Below, piece by piece: positions 44,528 to 54,107 of a DNA stretch of 64,000 nt; within the stretch, counting starts at the first letter, position 1, and every line of letters begins with the position of its first letter. The notes beneath the pieces were generated by a model, which had not been told where the DNA came from, did no database searches, and saw only the letters and a list, made by a program, of their open reading frames with translations. Made by a program: the position numbers and the translations under genes. Origin of the DNA: Streptomyces sp. NBC_00259 (GTDB lineage: Bacteria; Actinomycetota; Actinomycetes; Streptomycetales; Streptomycetaceae); contig NZ_CP108080.1 in assembly GCF_036181745.1 (NCBI RefSeq), positions 3,935,501 through 3,999,500 of the forward strand, written 5' to 3'.

Positions 44528-44689
44528 ATGTACGGCTGGATCTGGCGGCATCTGCCGGGCAACGCATGGGTGCGGGCGTTCATCTCGCTCGTGCTGGTCC
44601 TCGCGGCCGTCTATGGGCTGTTCCAGTACGTGTTCCCCTGGGCGGAGCCGCTGCTTCCGTTCAACGATGTGACGGTGGACGGCCAGTGA
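44528..44689 (+). CDS. Small conserved membrane protein before pabA
   Basis: 53 residues from ATG 44528 (preceded by GAAAGGGA), YGWIWRHLPGNAWVRAFIS at the start, then a single hydrophobic helix (VLVLAAVYGLFQYVFPWAEP). Its stop overlaps the GTG of pabA by 4 bp, indicating translational coupling. Small proteins of this type precede pabA/trpG in many actinobacteria. Function unknown. Confidence 0.85.
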   Translation: MYGWIWRHLPGNAWVRAFISLVLVLAAVYGLFQYVFPWAEPLLPFNDVTVDGQ

Positions 44690-45324
44690 GCGCGCGGATT
44701 CTCGTCGTCGACAACTACGACAGCTTCGTCTTCAACCTCGTCCAGTACCTGTACCAACTGGGCGCGGAGTGCGAAGTCGTGCGCAACGACGAGGTGTCCA
44801 CCGCGCACGCGCAGGACGGCTTCGACGGCGTGCTCCTCTCGCCGGGGCCCGGTACGCCCGAACAGGCCGGGGTCTGCATCGAGATGGTGCGTCACTGTGC
44901 GGCGACCGACGTGCCCGTGTTCGGTGTCTGTCTCGGCATGCAGTCGATGGCGGTGGCGTACGGCGGTGTCGTCGACCGCGCCCCGGAGCTGCTGCACGGC
45001 AAGACCTCGCTCGTGCTGCACGAGGGCCAGGGCGTCTTCGCGGGGCTGCCCTCGCCGTTCACGGCGACGCGGTATCACTCGCTGGCGGCCGAGCCGGCGA
45101 CCGTGCCGGATGCGCTGGAGGTCACGGCGCGCACGGAGGACGGCATCATCATGGGGCTGCGCCATCGTGAGAAGGCGGTCGAGGGTGTGCAGTTCCACCC
45201 GGAGTCGGTGCTCACGGAGCACGGCCATCTGATGCTGGCCAACTGGCTGGTGCGGTGCGGTGACACGGGCGCGGTGGGCCGTTCGTCAGGGCTCGCGCCG
45301 GTGGTGGGCAAGGCCCTGGCGTGA
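44686..45324 (+). CDS. pabA: Aminodeoxychorismate/anthranilate synthase glutamine amidotransferase
   Basis: A 212-residue class I glutamine amidotransferase that supplies ammonia to a chorismate-using partner, for folate (PabB) or tryptophan (TrpE). Motifs: VVDNYDSFVFNLVQYL, LSPGPGTP, nucleophile Cys in FGVCLGMQSMA, and the His/Glu of FHPESVLTEHG. No synthase component I is in the window, so it is presumably shared or acts in trans. It is coupled to the genes on both sides by 4-bp overlaps, lying inside a sortase operon. Confidence 0.94.
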   Translation: MSARILVVDNYDSFVFNLVQYLYQLGAECEVVRNDEVSTAHAQDGFDGVLLSPGPGTPEQAGVCIEMVRHCAATDVPVFGVCLGMQSMAVAYGGVVDRAPELLHGKTSLVLHEGQGVFAGLPSPFTATRYHSLAAEPATVPDALEVTARTEDGIIMGLRHREKAVEGVQFHPESVLTEHGHLMLANWLVRCGDTGAVGRSSGLAPVVGKALA

Positions 45325-46532
45325 ACGGCGAGGGGGGATCGCCGTGGTTCCATCCCGGGGACGTTCCCGGGCAGCGCGAGCCGCAGGACCAGCCTGAGCC
45401 GCAGGAGTGGCAGGGCTACGACGAATACTCCCTGGCCTATCAGCAGGACTGGTACGAGCAGCAGGCCTACACGCAGCCGCAGCCGCAGCCCTCGCCCCAG
45501 ACGCAGCCTCAACAGCAGCCCTACCCCCAGCCTGAGCCTTATCCGCAGCACCAGTCCCCGGCCCAGGCCCCGCTCCAGGCCCGGCACCGGCACCGGCCGG
45601 AGTCCGTGCAGGAGTCGGCGTACGCGGCCCCGTTCGTGCCCGCGCCCGCGCCTGCGCCCGACGACGACGAGACGGTGGGGCTCCGGACGTCCGACACCGG
45701 CGGTGCGACGCCCGAGCAGCCCACAGGGGGCCGTGCCGAGCGCCGCAGGGCCGCCAAGGGGCGTGGGAAGCGCCGTGCCGCCGCCGCCACGCCGCCGAAG
45801 CCGTCGGAGGGCGGCGCTCCGCTCTCTCGGGTGGAAGCGCGCAGGGCGGCCCGCGCGGCCAAGGACAGCCCGGCCGTGATCGCCAGCCGCGCCTTCGGTG
45901 AACTGTTCATCACCATCGGCGTGCTGATGCTGCTCTTCGTCACGTACCAGCTGTGGTGGACCAACATCCTCGCCGGCCAGCAGGCCAACGCCGCGGCGGA
46001 CCAGATCCAGGACGACTGGGCGCAGGGCCGCGCTCCGGGCGCGTTCGAGCCCGGCCGGGGCTTCGCCATCATGCACATCCCCAAGCTCGACGTCGTCGTC
46101 CCGATCGCCGAGGGCACCGACAAGCACCGGGTCCTGGACCGGGGCATGGTCGGCCACTACGCCGATGGCGCGCTCAAGACGGCGATGCCCGAGGACAAGC
46201 AGGGCAACTTCGCGGTCGCCGGCCACCGCAACACCCACGGTGAGCCGTTCCGTTACATCAACCGGCTCGAACCGGGCGACCCGATCGTCGTCGAGACGCA
46301 GGACAGTTACTACACGTACGAGATGGCGTCCATCCTGCCGCAGACCGCGCCGTCGAACGTCGGGGTGATCGCCCCGGTACCGGCCGGCGCCGGCTTCACC
46401 GGCCCCGGCCGGTACATCACGCTGACCACCTGCACCCCCGAATTCACGAGTACGTATCGAATGATCGTGTGGGGCAAGATGGTCGAGGAACGCCCGCGCA
46501 GCAAGGGCAAGCCGGACGCGCTCGTCGGCTGA
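45321..46532 (+). CDS. Class E sortase with long Pro/Gln-rich N-terminus (second)
   Basis: 403 residues. Residues 1-180 are a cytoplasmic disordered region rich in Gln, Pro, Glu and Tyr with QPQP/QPYPQP runs. A basic patch, one transmembrane helix (about 195-218) and the sortase barrel follow. His302 in AGHRNTHGEPF, Cys371 in TLTTCTPEF and the following Arg (STYRMIVW) complete the triad. The long cytoplasmic extension is unusual for a sortase. GTG at 45321 overlaps the pabA stop. It resembles streptomycete SrtE enzymes that anchor chaplins. Confidence 0.92.
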   Translation: MNGEGGSPWFHPGDVPGQREPQDQPEPQEWQGYDEYSLAYQQDWYEQQAYTQPQPQPSPQTQPQQQPYPQPEPYPQHQSPAQAPLQARHRHRPESVQESAYAAPFVPAPAPAPDDDETVGLRTSDTGGATPEQPTGGRAERRRAAKGRGKRRAAAATPPKPSEGGAPLSRVEARRAARAAKDSPAVIASRAFGELFITIGVLMLLFVTYQLWWTNILAGQQANAAADQIQDDWAQGRAPGAFEPGRGFAIMHIPKLDVVVPIAEGTDKHRVLDRGMVGHYADGALKTAMPEDKQGNFAVAGHRNTHGEPFRYINRLEPGDPIVVETQDSYYTYEMASILPQTAPSNVGVIAPVPAGAGFTGPGRYITLTTCTPEFTSTYRMIVWGKMVEERPRSKGKPDALVG

Positions 46533-46535
46533 TCG

Positions 46536-47264
46536 ATGAACGTACTTCAGGACGACAGAAAAACAGGGACAGGGACAGGTGCAGTGGCACGTGCACGCAG
46601 CCGGATCGCCGGCGTCATCAGTGTCTTCGGCGAGCTGCTGATCACCGCAGGGCTGGTGCTGGCACTTTTCGTCGTCTACTCGCTGTGGTGGACGAACGTC
46701 CTCGCCGACCGTGAGGCCACCAAGCAGGGTGACCGCGTCCGCGACCGCTGGGCCGGGGGCCCGGGCGCGCTCGACACCAAGGACGGCATCGGCTTCCTCC
46801 ACGTACCCGCCATGAGCAACGGCGAGGTCCTGGTCAAGAAGGGCACCGACAGCAAGACCCTGAACCACGGTGTCGCGGGCTACTACACCACCCCGATCAA
46901 GTCGGCCCTCCCGTCCGACAAGCAGGGCAACTTCACCCTCGCGGCGCACCGGGACGGCCACGGCGCGAAGTTCCACAACATCCACAAGGTCAAGACCGGC
47001 GACTCGATCATCTTCGAGACCAAGGACACCTGGTACGTCTACAAGGTCTACAAGGACCTGAAGGAGACGTCCAAGTACAACGTGGACGTGCTCCAGCCGG
47101 TCCCGAAGGAATCCGGCAAGACCAAGCCGGGGCGCTACATCACCCTGACGACCTGCACGCCCGTCTACACCTCGGACTACCGGTACATCGTGTGGGGCGA
47201 GCTGGAGCGCACGGAAAGGGTCGACAGGGACCGCACGCCACCGGCGGAGCTGGCTCAGCCGTAG
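46536..47264 (+). CDS. Class E sortase (third)
   Basis: 242 residues, ATG 3 bp after the previous gene. N-terminal anchor helix (residues 27-50), then the barrel with His138 in AAHRDGHGAKF, Cys207 in TLTTCTPVY and Arg in SDYRYIVWGEL. It is closely similar in layout to the second sortase (WWTNxLA after the membrane helix, DKQGNF before the His), so the pair looks like a tandem duplication. The final gene of the run, closed by a strong terminator. Confidence 0.92.
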   Translation: MNVLQDDRKTGTGTGAVARARSRIAGVISVFGELLITAGLVLALFVVYSLWWTNVLADREATKQGDRVRDRWAGGPGALDTKDGIGFLHVPAMSNGEVLVKKGTDSKTLNHGVAGYYTTPIKSALPSDKQGNFTLAAHRDGHGAKFHNIHKVKTGDSIIFETKDTWYVYKVYKDLKETSKYNVDVLQPVPKESGKTKPGRYITLTTCTPVYTSDYRYIVWGELERTERVDRDRTPPAELAQP

Positions 47265-47317
47265 AAGCCGCAGGCGGCAGTCGGCAGGTCGCTGCGGGAA
47301 GCGCCGCACACATGGAC

Positions 47318-47361
47318 AGCGAAGAGCCCCGGCACCCATCCAGGTGCCGGGGCTCTTCGCT
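47318..47361. terminator. Bidirectional terminator between sortase run and pknB
   Basis: Perfect 19-bp stem (47318-47336 with 47343-47361), 6-base loop, in a convergent gap. Confidence 0.95.
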
Positions 47362-47390
47362 GCTTGCGGCTGTGCCGCGCGGACGACCGG

Positions 47391-49379
47391 CTAGTCGCTG
47401 TCGTTACCGCCGATGAAGCCGCCTCCGTTGTTACCGCCCTGGTTGCCGCCGCCACCGATGGTGAACAGGGTGATCGGAGTGGCGGCGGGGTCCGCCTGGG
47501 TCCCCGGCTGCGGGTGCTGCTGGAACACCTGGGCGTTGTCGTTCTGGTCGCCCTGCACCTGGATGTTGGTGTATCCGGCCTGCTGCAGCATGGCCTTGGC
47601 CTCGCCCAGGGTCCGGTTGCGTACCTCCGGCACCTGGTTCTGCGGCGTCTGGGGGCCCTTCGAGACCTGCAGGGTGATCGTGATGCCCTTGGCCTCCTTG
47701 GAGCCCGCGGTCGGCGTCTGGGCGGTGACCTGGTTGGCCGGCTCGTTCGAGTCGACGTCCTGCCGCACCACCGTGTAGCCGAGGGTCGTCAGCTGCTGGT
47801 TGGCGCTGTCGAACTGCTGGCCCACCACATCGGGCACTTCGGTCTTGGCCTGCTTGGCGATCTGCAGGGTGACCTTCGTGCCCTTCTCGGCCTTGGAGTT
47901 GCCCGCGGGGTCCTGGCTGACGACCGTGCCGGCCTCCTGGTCGGAGTCGACCGACTTGGTCTCTACCTGGAAGCCCTTGTCCTCGAGCTGCTTGGTGGCC
48001 TTCTCCTCGGACTTCTCCGTGACGTCCGGCACCTCGACCAGCGGCGCGCCCTGCGAGACGACGACCTGGATCGTCTCGCCCTGTTCCATCTTGCCGCTCT
48101 CCGGCGTCTGGCTGCAGACGGCTTCCTTCGGCTGGTCGCAGCGCTCGGCCCCGGACCGGACGACCTTGACCTTCGCGTTCTCCCCGAGCTGCACGGCTTC
48201 CTTGAACGGCTTGCCGACGAGCTGCGGTACGTCGATCTTGCTGGTGCCGCCGCCCCCGCCGAAGACGGACTTGCCGATGAGGATCGCGCCGACGAGCACG
48301 AGGATGCCCGCGACCACGAGCAGGATCGTCGACGTGTTCGACTTCTTCTGCCGACGGCGGTCCGGACGGTCGTCGTACCCGCCGTATCCGCCGTCGTCCG
48401 GGTTCATGGGCGGCAGCATCGACGTCTGGCCGCCCGGGTCGGTCTGGCGCAGCGCCGTCGTCGGGCGGTCGTCGCCGTGCTGGGCGCCGTATCCGCCGCC
48501 GTAGCCGACGGCCCCCATCGCCGCCGTCGCCGCGACCGGCTGGCCGTCGAGGCAGGCCTCGATGTCGGCCCGCATCTCGTCGGCGGACTGGTAGCGGTAG
48601 TCGGGGTCCTTGACCAGCGCCTTCAGCACGATCGCGTCCATTTCGGGCGTGATCTCGGGGTCGAAGTTGCTGGGCGGCTGAGGCTCTTCCCGTACGTGCT
48701 GATAGGCGACCGCCACCGGGGAGTCCCCGACGAACGGCGGCCGGACCGTCAGCAGCTCGTAGAGCAGACAGCCGGTGGAGTACAGGTCGGAGCGGGCATC
48801 GACCTGCTCGCCCTTGGCCTGCTCCGGGGAGAGGTACTGGGCGGTACCGATCACGGCCGCGGTCTGCGTCATGGTCATGCCCGAGTCGCCCATGGCGCGG
48901 GCGATGCCGAAGTCCATGACCTTGACCTGGCCGGTGCGCGTCAGCATGACGTTCGCCGGCTTGATGTCGCGGTGGACGATGCCATTGCGGTGCGAGTACT
49001 CGAGCGCCTGCAGAATGCCGATGGTCATCTCGAGCGTGCGCTCGGGCAGCAGCTTGCGCCCCGAGTGCAGCAGCTCTCTGAGCGTGGACCCGTCCACGTA
49101 CTCCATCACGATGTACGGGATGGAGACGCCCTCGACGTAGTCCTCGCCGGTGTCGTACACCGCGACGATCGCAGGGTGATTCAGCGAGGCGGCCGACTGG
49201 GCCTCACGGCGGAACCGGGCCTGGAAGGACGGGTCGCGGGCGAGATCGGCCCGCAGCGTCTTCACGGCGACGGTGCGACCGAGCCGGGTGTCGTGAGCGA
49301 GGTAGACCTCGGCCATGCCACCACGGCCGAGCACCGAGCCCAGCTCGTACCGGCCGCCGAGGCGACGCGGCTCTTCCAT
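47391..49379 (-). CDS. pknB: Ser/Thr protein kinase PknB with four PASTA domains
   Basis: A 662-residue receptor kinase that senses peptidoglycan fragments/lipid II and controls growth and division. Kinase: Lys40 in VAVKTL, HRDIKPAN from 136, DFG 156-158, activation loop TMTQTAAVIGTAQYLSPEQ with phosphorylatable Thr. A charged linker and a transmembrane helix (about 347-368) lead to four extracellular PASTA repeats (about 377-640), ending in a Gly/Asn-rich tail. ATG at 49379 gives the standard N-terminus. Last gene of the fhaA-fhaB-pstP-rodA-pbpA-pknB operon; the 181-bp gap before it may hold an extra promoter. Confidence 0.97.
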   Translation of the reverse strand: MEEPRRLGGRYELGSVLGRGGMAEVYLAHDTRLGRTVAVKTLRADLARDPSFQARFRREAQSAASLNHPAIVAVYDTGEDYVEGVSIPYIVMEYVDGSTLRELLHSGRKLLPERTLEMTIGILQALEYSHRNGIVHRDIKPANVMLTRTGQVKVMDFGIARAMGDSGMTMTQTAAVIGTAQYLSPEQAKGEQVDARSDLYSTGCLLYELLTVRPPFVGDSPVAVAYQHVREEPQPPSNFDPEITPEMDAIVLKALVKDPDYRYQSADEMRADIEACLDGQPVAATAAMGAVGYGGGYGAQHGDDRPTTALRQTDPGGQTSMLPPMNPDDGGYGGYDDRPDRRRQKKSNTSTILLVVAGILVLVGAILIGKSVFGGGGGTSKIDVPQLVGKPFKEAVQLGENAKVKVVRSGAERCDQPKEAVCSQTPESGKMEQGETIQVVVSQGAPLVEVPDVTEKSEEKATKQLEDKGFQVETKSVDSDQEAGTVVSQDPAGNSKAEKGTKVTLQIAKQAKTEVPDVVGQQFDSANQQLTTLGYTVVRQDVDSNEPANQVTAQTPTAGSKEAKGITITLQVSKGPQTPQNQVPEVRNRTLGEAKAMLQQAGYTNIQVQGDQNDNAQVFQQHPQPGTQADPAATPITLFTIGGGGNQGGNNGGGFIGGNDSD

Positions 49380-49560
49380 AACAGTTCCAGCCCTCTCCGT
49401 CAGTCCCGACCGCACCCGTGTGTGTGCTCCGGCGGTGTGCTGTTCGCGCATACGCTACCGGGCACGCGGCGTCGCATCCGCCCATGGCCGGGACCTGATA
49501 TGCGACCGGTATCGCATTGTGCGGTTATGAGGCGGGGCGAGGCCAGGACAGTGACATGCG

Positions 49561-51021
49561 TCACTCCTTGCTGTCGAGTACCGCCTGCATCACTTTCTTG
49601 GCGATCGGCGCGGCGAGACCGCCACCGCTGATCTCGTCACGGGACGCGTTGCTGTCCTCGACGACGACGGCGACGGCGACCGGGGAGCCGCTGTCGGTCT
49701 TGGCGTACGAGATGAACCACGCGTACGGGCGCTTCTTGTTCCCGACGCCGTGCTGGGCGGTACCGGTCTTGCCACCGACCGTCACGTCGCTGATCTGCGC
49801 CTTCGTGCCGGTGCCCTTCTCGACGACGTTCTCCATCATCTGCTGGACGAGCTGTGCGTTCTCCTGCGAGAGCGGCCGGCTCATCTCCTCCGGCTCGAAC
49901 GACTGGATGATGTCCAGATTGGGCGCGCGCAGCTGGTCGATCATGTACGGCTTCATCAGCTTGCCGTCGTTGGCGATCGCCGCGGTGACCATGGCCATCT
50001 GCAGCGGAGTGGTCGCGGTGTTGAACTGACCGATGGAGGAGAGGGCGTTGCCGCCCTTGTCCATGTTCTTGTCGTAGACGGAGGACGCGGCGCGGACCGG
50101 AGTGTCGATCTCCGGGTTGTTGAAGCCGAACTTCTCGGCCGTCTCCACCATCTTGTCCCGGCCGACCTTGTCACCGAGGTTGGCGAAGACGGAGTTGCAG
50201 GAGACCTCCAGGGCCCGGTTCAGGCTCGCCTTCTCGCATCCGCCGTGCTGGTTGACCATCGGCTTGCGCGACAGCGGGATGAAGTACGGCTCGGGGGTGT
50301 CCGTCGCGGCGTTGATGTCCGTGACCACGCCGTGCTCGAGGGCGGCGGCGGCGGTGAGGACCTTGAACGTGGAGCCGGGCGGGTAGGTCTCGCGCAGCGC
50401 GCGGTTCACCATCGGCTTGTTCTTGTCGTTCAGCAGCTTCTGGCGGTTGTCGGAGTCCTTGTCCGAGTTGCCGGCGAAGACCGACGGGTCGTACGACGGC
50501 GTGGAGGCGAGCGCGAGGATCTTTCCGGTCTGCGGGTCGATCGCCGCGACGGCGCCCTTGTTGTCGCCGAGGCCCTCGAACGCGGCTTCCTGCGCCTTGC
50601 CGTTCAGGGTGGTGACGACGTCGCCGCCCTTCTTCTTCTCGCCGGTGAACATCGCCATCGTGCGGTCGAAGAAGAGCCGGTCGTCGTTGCCGGTGAGGAT
50701 CCCGTCCTCGAGCTTCTCGATCTGGTTGGCGTCGAAGGCCTGCGAAGCGAAACCGGTGACGGGGGCCCACATGGGGCCGTCCACGTAGGTGCGCTTGTAC
50801 TTGAAGTCGCTGCTCGTCGTCGCGACGGAGCCGGTGACCGGCTTGCCGTCGACGATGATGTTGCCCCGCTCGTAGGCGTAGCGCTCGATCTGGACCCGGC
50901 GGTTGTACTCGTGCGCGTTGAGCTCGTCGGCGCGCACGTACTGGATCCAGTTGTCCCGGATCATCAGCGCGAGAACCAGAAGGCCGCAGAAGATCGCGAT
51001 GCGGCGCAGAGGCTTGTTCAC
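49561..51021 (-). CDS. pbpA: Penicillin-binding protein PbpA (class B transpeptidase)
   Basis: A 486-residue septal/elongation transpeptidase partner of RodA. One N-terminal membrane helix (residues 6-22), a short dimerisation domain, then the penicillin-binding domain. Catalytic Ser217 in STFK (217-220), SCN at 274-276, KTG at 418-420. The GTG overlaps the rodA stop (translational coupling). Equivalent to mycobacterial PbpA, which acts with RodA under PknB control. Confidence 0.97.
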   Translation of the reverse strand: MNKPLRRIAIFCGLLVLALMIRDNWIQYVRADELNAHEYNRRVQIERYAYERGNIIVDGKPVTGSVATTSSDFKYKRTYVDGPMWAPVTGFASQAFDANQIEKLEDGILTGNDDRLFFDRTMAMFTGEKKKGGDVVTTLNGKAQEAAFEGLGDNKGAVAAIDPQTGKILALASTPSYDPSVFAGNSDKDSDNRQKLLNDKNKPMVNRALRETYPPGSTFKVLTAAAALEHGVVTDINAATDTPEPYFIPLSRKPMVNQHGGCEKASLNRALEVSCNSVFANLGDKVGRDKMVETAEKFGFNNPEIDTPVRAASSVYDKNMDKGGNALSSIGQFNTATTPLQMAMVTAAIANDGKLMKPYMIDQLRAPNLDIIQSFEPEEMSRPLSQENAQLVQQMMENVVEKGTGTKAQISDVTVGGKTGTAQHGVGNKKRPYAWFISYAKTDSGSPVAVAVVVEDSNASRDEISGGGLAAPIAKKVMQAVLDSKE

Positions 51022-52427
51022 GGTCGGACCACCTGGGTCATCTCGGCGTCGGGGGACGGGGCGGGGGACGGCGCGGGCCGCCGTGCCGTGTCGCTGATAC
51101 GGATGAGGATGCCGATCAGGGCCCAGTTGGCGATGACGGACGAGCCACCGGCCGCGAGGAACGGCATGGTCATACCGGTCAGCGGGATGAGGCCCATCAC
51201 ACCGCCGGCGACGACGAAGACCTGGAGGGCGAACGCGCCGGACAGACCGACCGCGAACAGCTTCCCGAAGGGGTCCCGGGCGGCCAGGGCCGTGCGGATG
51301 CCGCGCTCGATGATCAGGCCGTAGAGCAGCAGGAAGGCCATGACACCGGCCAGGCCCAGTTCCTCGCCGACGGTGGCGAAGATGAAGTCGGAGTTGGCGG
51401 CGAAGCCGATCAGGTCCGAGTCGCCCTGGCCGAGTCCCGTGCCGAGGGTGCCGCCGGAGCCGAAGGACATCAGCACCTGCGCCATCTGCTGGCAGGCGGC
51501 CGAATCCGCGTAGCAGTCCCCGAAGGGGTCCGCCCAGGCGGCGACACGGGCCTGGACGTGGCCGGCGAAGGAGGCCACACCGACGGCGCCGCCGACGGAC
51601 ATCAGCAGACCGATGACGATCCAGCTGGTCCGCTCCGTGGCGACGTACAGCATGATCACGAACATGCCGAAGAACAGCAGCGACGTACCGAGGTCGTTCT
51701 CGAAGACCAGGATGAGCAGGCTGACGGCCCAGATGGTGAGGATCGGGCCGAGGTCGCGTCCACGCGGCAGGTACAGCCCCATGAACCGGCGACTGGCCAG
51801 CGCCAGCGCGTCCCGCTTCACCATGAGGTAGCCGGAGAAGAAGACCGCGATCACGATCTTCGCGAACTCACCGGGCTGGATGGAGAACGGGCCGACCCTG
51901 ATCCAGATCCTGGCGCCGAAGACGTCCGCGCCCAGGCCAGGCACGATCGGCAGGATCAGCAGGACCAGCGACGCCACCATCGAGATGTAGGTGAAGCGCT
52001 GGAGGACGCGGTGGTCCTTCAGGAGCAGCAGTACGCCGACGAACAGCGCGATACCCAGCGCGGAGTACATCAGCTGGTTCGTGGCCTGCGGGGCGAAGTC
52101 GTTGCGCGCGCTCAGCCGCGGCGACTGGTCCAGCCGCCAGATCAGCACCAGCCCCAGCCCGTTGAGCAGCGTCGCCAGGGGGAGCAGCAGCGGATCGGCG
52201 TACTTCGCGAACTTCCGCACCACGAGATGCGCGACGCCCGCCAGCAGGCCGAGCCCGAGCCCGTAGCCGAGCATGCCGGTCGGCACCTGGCCGTCGAGCG
52301 CGAGGCCCACGTTGAGGTACGCGAACACCGGGATGACGACGGCGAACGCGAGCAGCACCAGCTCGGTGTTGCGGCGGCTCGGTGCTTCGATCGCGCCGAT
52401 GGTGGTCGTGTTGGTGACAACGCTCAT
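51018..52427 (-). CDS. rodA: RodA/FtsW-family peptidoglycan glycosyltransferase
   Basis: A 469-residue SEDS polymerase with about 12 transmembrane helices. SEDS hallmarks: GARIWIRVGPFSIQPGEFAKI, LVFENDLGTSLLFFGMF (the acidic catalytic Asp region) and the late GMTMPFLAAGGSSVIANW. It polymerises lipid II together with the PbpA encoded downstream and takes the substrate that MurJ delivers. Start ATG at 52427, 27 bp after the pstP stop. Confidence 0.97.
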   Translation of the reverse strand: MSVVTNTTTIGAIEAPSRRNTELVLLAFAVVIPVFAYLNVGLALDGQVPTGMLGYGLGLGLLAGVAHLVVRKFAKYADPLLLPLATLLNGLGLVLIWRLDQSPRLSARNDFAPQATNQLMYSALGIALFVGVLLLLKDHRVLQRFTYISMVASLVLLILPIVPGLGADVFGARIWIRVGPFSIQPGEFAKIVIAVFFSGYLMVKRDALALASRRFMGLYLPRGRDLGPILTIWAVSLLILVFENDLGTSLLFFGMFVIMLYVATERTSWIVIGLLMSVGGAVGVASFAGHVQARVAAWADPFGDCYADSAACQQMAQVLMSFGSGGTLGTGLGQGDSDLIGFAANSDFIFATVGEELGLAGVMAFLLLYGLIIERGIRTALAARDPFGKLFAVGLSGAFALQVFVVAGGVMGLIPLTGMTMPFLAAGGSSVIANWALIGILIRISDTARRPAPSPAPSPDAEMTQVVRP

Positions 52428-52454
52428 GGTGGAGAAAGGCCCCCCTACGGGTCC

Positions 52455-53954
52455 TTACTGCTTTCCGCAGTTCGAGGCCAGCTTCTGCTCCTCCTCCGAG
52501 AGGGTGGGGCCCGGAGAGGGAGTCGCTGCGGTCGGCTTGGTCTGGGCGGACTGGGTCGAGGGCTTCGTGCCGGTGGTACCTCCGGCCTGGCCCTCTCCGG
52601 GCGGCGTACCGGCCGCGCGGTCCGCGGCGGCGCGGCGCTGCTCGTCCTTCTTGCAGACCGAGGCCTGCGCCGCGAGTTCCTGGATCTTGTCGCGTGCGTC
52701 ACCGAGGCTGCCCTCGGTGATCGTCTCCTTGACCTGCTTCTGCTGGTAGGGCGGCAGGTACTTGAGTTCGATCTCGGGGTGGTCCTTCTCGACGTCCGAG
52801 AGCGAGACCCACGCCAGGTCCTGGCTGATGCCCCGGTACAGCGCGATGTGGTTCTCGTTGGCGCCGACGTAGTACTGGGTCTGCGTCCAGCGGTAGCCGC
52901 CGTACAGACCGCCGCCCACGACACCCAGCGCCAGCACGATGAGGAAGGATCTCTTCAGCCACTTCCGGCCGCGGCGCGGCTTGACGAAGTCGTCGTCCGT
53001 GTACGCGCCGAAGCTGCCCTCCGGGGGCATCCCGCCGTAGCCGGCGTCGTCGCCGCTTCCGGGCGGGCCGAAGCCGCCTCCGTGAGGCGGCGGGACGGGC
53101 CGGCCGAGGCCGGCCGCGCGGCCCGCGGGGGTCTGCATGGCTCCGCCGTCGCCCAGCTGGATCTGGTTCTCGGCGACCGCGCCGACGACGACGGGGATGT
53201 CGCTGAGCTGCCCGGCGAGGGTGTCGCCCGAGTCGGTGTCGAGGACGTCGGCGACGATGCAGGTGATGTTGTCGGGGCCACCGCCGCGCAGGGCGAGCTG
53301 GATCAGCTCCTGAACGGTCTCCTGCGGGCCCTGGTAGCTGGCGAGGGTGTCCTCCATCGTCTGGTGGGAGACGACGCCGGACAGTCCGTCGGAGCAGATC
53401 AGATAGCGGTCGCCGGCCCGGACCTCACGGATGGACAGGTCGGGCTCGACATGGTCGCCGCTGCCCAGCGCGCGCATCAGCAGGGAGCGCTGCGGGTGGG
53501 TGGTGGCCTCTTCCTCGGTGATGCGGCCCTCGTCGACGAGCCGCTGCACCCAGGTGTGGTCCTGGGTGATCTGCGTCAGCACACCGTCGCGGAGCAGATA
53601 CGCGCGGGAGTCGCCGACGTGGACGAGGCCGAGACGCTGACCGGTCCAGAGCAGTGCGGTGAGCGTGGTCCCCATGCCCTCGAGCTGGGGGTCCTCCTCG
53701 ACCATGACACGCAGCTGCTCGTTGGCGCGCTGCACGGCGGTGCCGAGCGAGGTGAGGATGTCCGAGCCGGGCACGTCGTCGTCGAGCTGGACGAGCGTGG
53801 AGATGACCTCGGAGGAGGCGACCTCACCGGCGGCCTGGCCGCCCATGCCGTCGGCGATCGCGAGAAGGCGCGGGCCGGCGTAGCCGGAGTCCTCGTTGCC
53901 CTCCCGGATCATCCCTTTGTGCGATCCGGCGGCGAAGCGCAGTGACAGACTCAT
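52455..53954 (-). CDS. pstP: PP2C-type Ser/Thr phosphatase PstP
   Basis: Dephosphorylates PknB and its substrates. PP2C motifs in order: REGNEDS, ADGMGGQAAGEVAS, HVGDSRAYLL, CSDGLSG, GGGPDNIT, which supply the metal-binding aspartates. A Gly/Pro linker, one transmembrane helix (RSFLIVLALGVVGGGLYGGY) and an exported, Thr/Pro-rich tail of about 170 residues follow. ATG at 53954 is preceded by GAGG and gives the canonical N-terminus. A GTG at 54001, with GGAGG 7 bases upstream, is an equally credible start that adds 16 residues. Confidence 0.95.
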   Translation of the reverse strand: MSLSLRFAAGSHKGMIREGNEDSGYAGPRLLAIADGMGGQAAGEVASSEVISTLVQLDDDVPGSDILTSLGTAVQRANEQLRVMVEEDPQLEGMGTTLTALLWTGQRLGLVHVGDSRAYLLRDGVLTQITQDHTWVQRLVDEGRITEEEATTHPQRSLLMRALGSGDHVEPDLSIREVRAGDRYLICSDGLSGVVSHQTMEDTLASYQGPQETVQELIQLALRGGGPDNITCIVADVLDTDSGDTLAGQLSDIPVVVGAVAENQIQLGDGGAMQTPAGRAAGLGRPVPPPHGGGFGPPGSGDDAGYGGMPPEGSFGAYTDDDFVKPRRGRKWLKRSFLIVLALGVVGGGLYGGYRWTQTQYYVGANENHIALYRGISQDLAWVSLSDVEKDHPEIELKYLPPYQQKQVKETITEGSLGDARDKIQELAAQASVCKKDEQRRAAADRAAGTPPGEGQAGGTTGTKPSTQSAQTKPTAATPSPGPTLSEEEQKLASNCGKQ

Positions 53955-54107
53955 GCGCACCTCGCCCGTCGGCTCGGGGTACAGCCGGTCTCGAGCCACA
54001 CTGCCCACCCTCCGGTCGGGAGCCTGCCCCGGTCCGTTGCCGGGACCGCTGCGGGGTCCTCCGTGCGGACCGCCGCGGCTCGCTCGCTCCGCTCGCTCAT
54101 TGTCGTA

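Noticed and set aside
51558..53945. Plus-strand 795-codon frame opposite rodA and pstP
   Set aside because: Antisense shadow spanning two certain genes.
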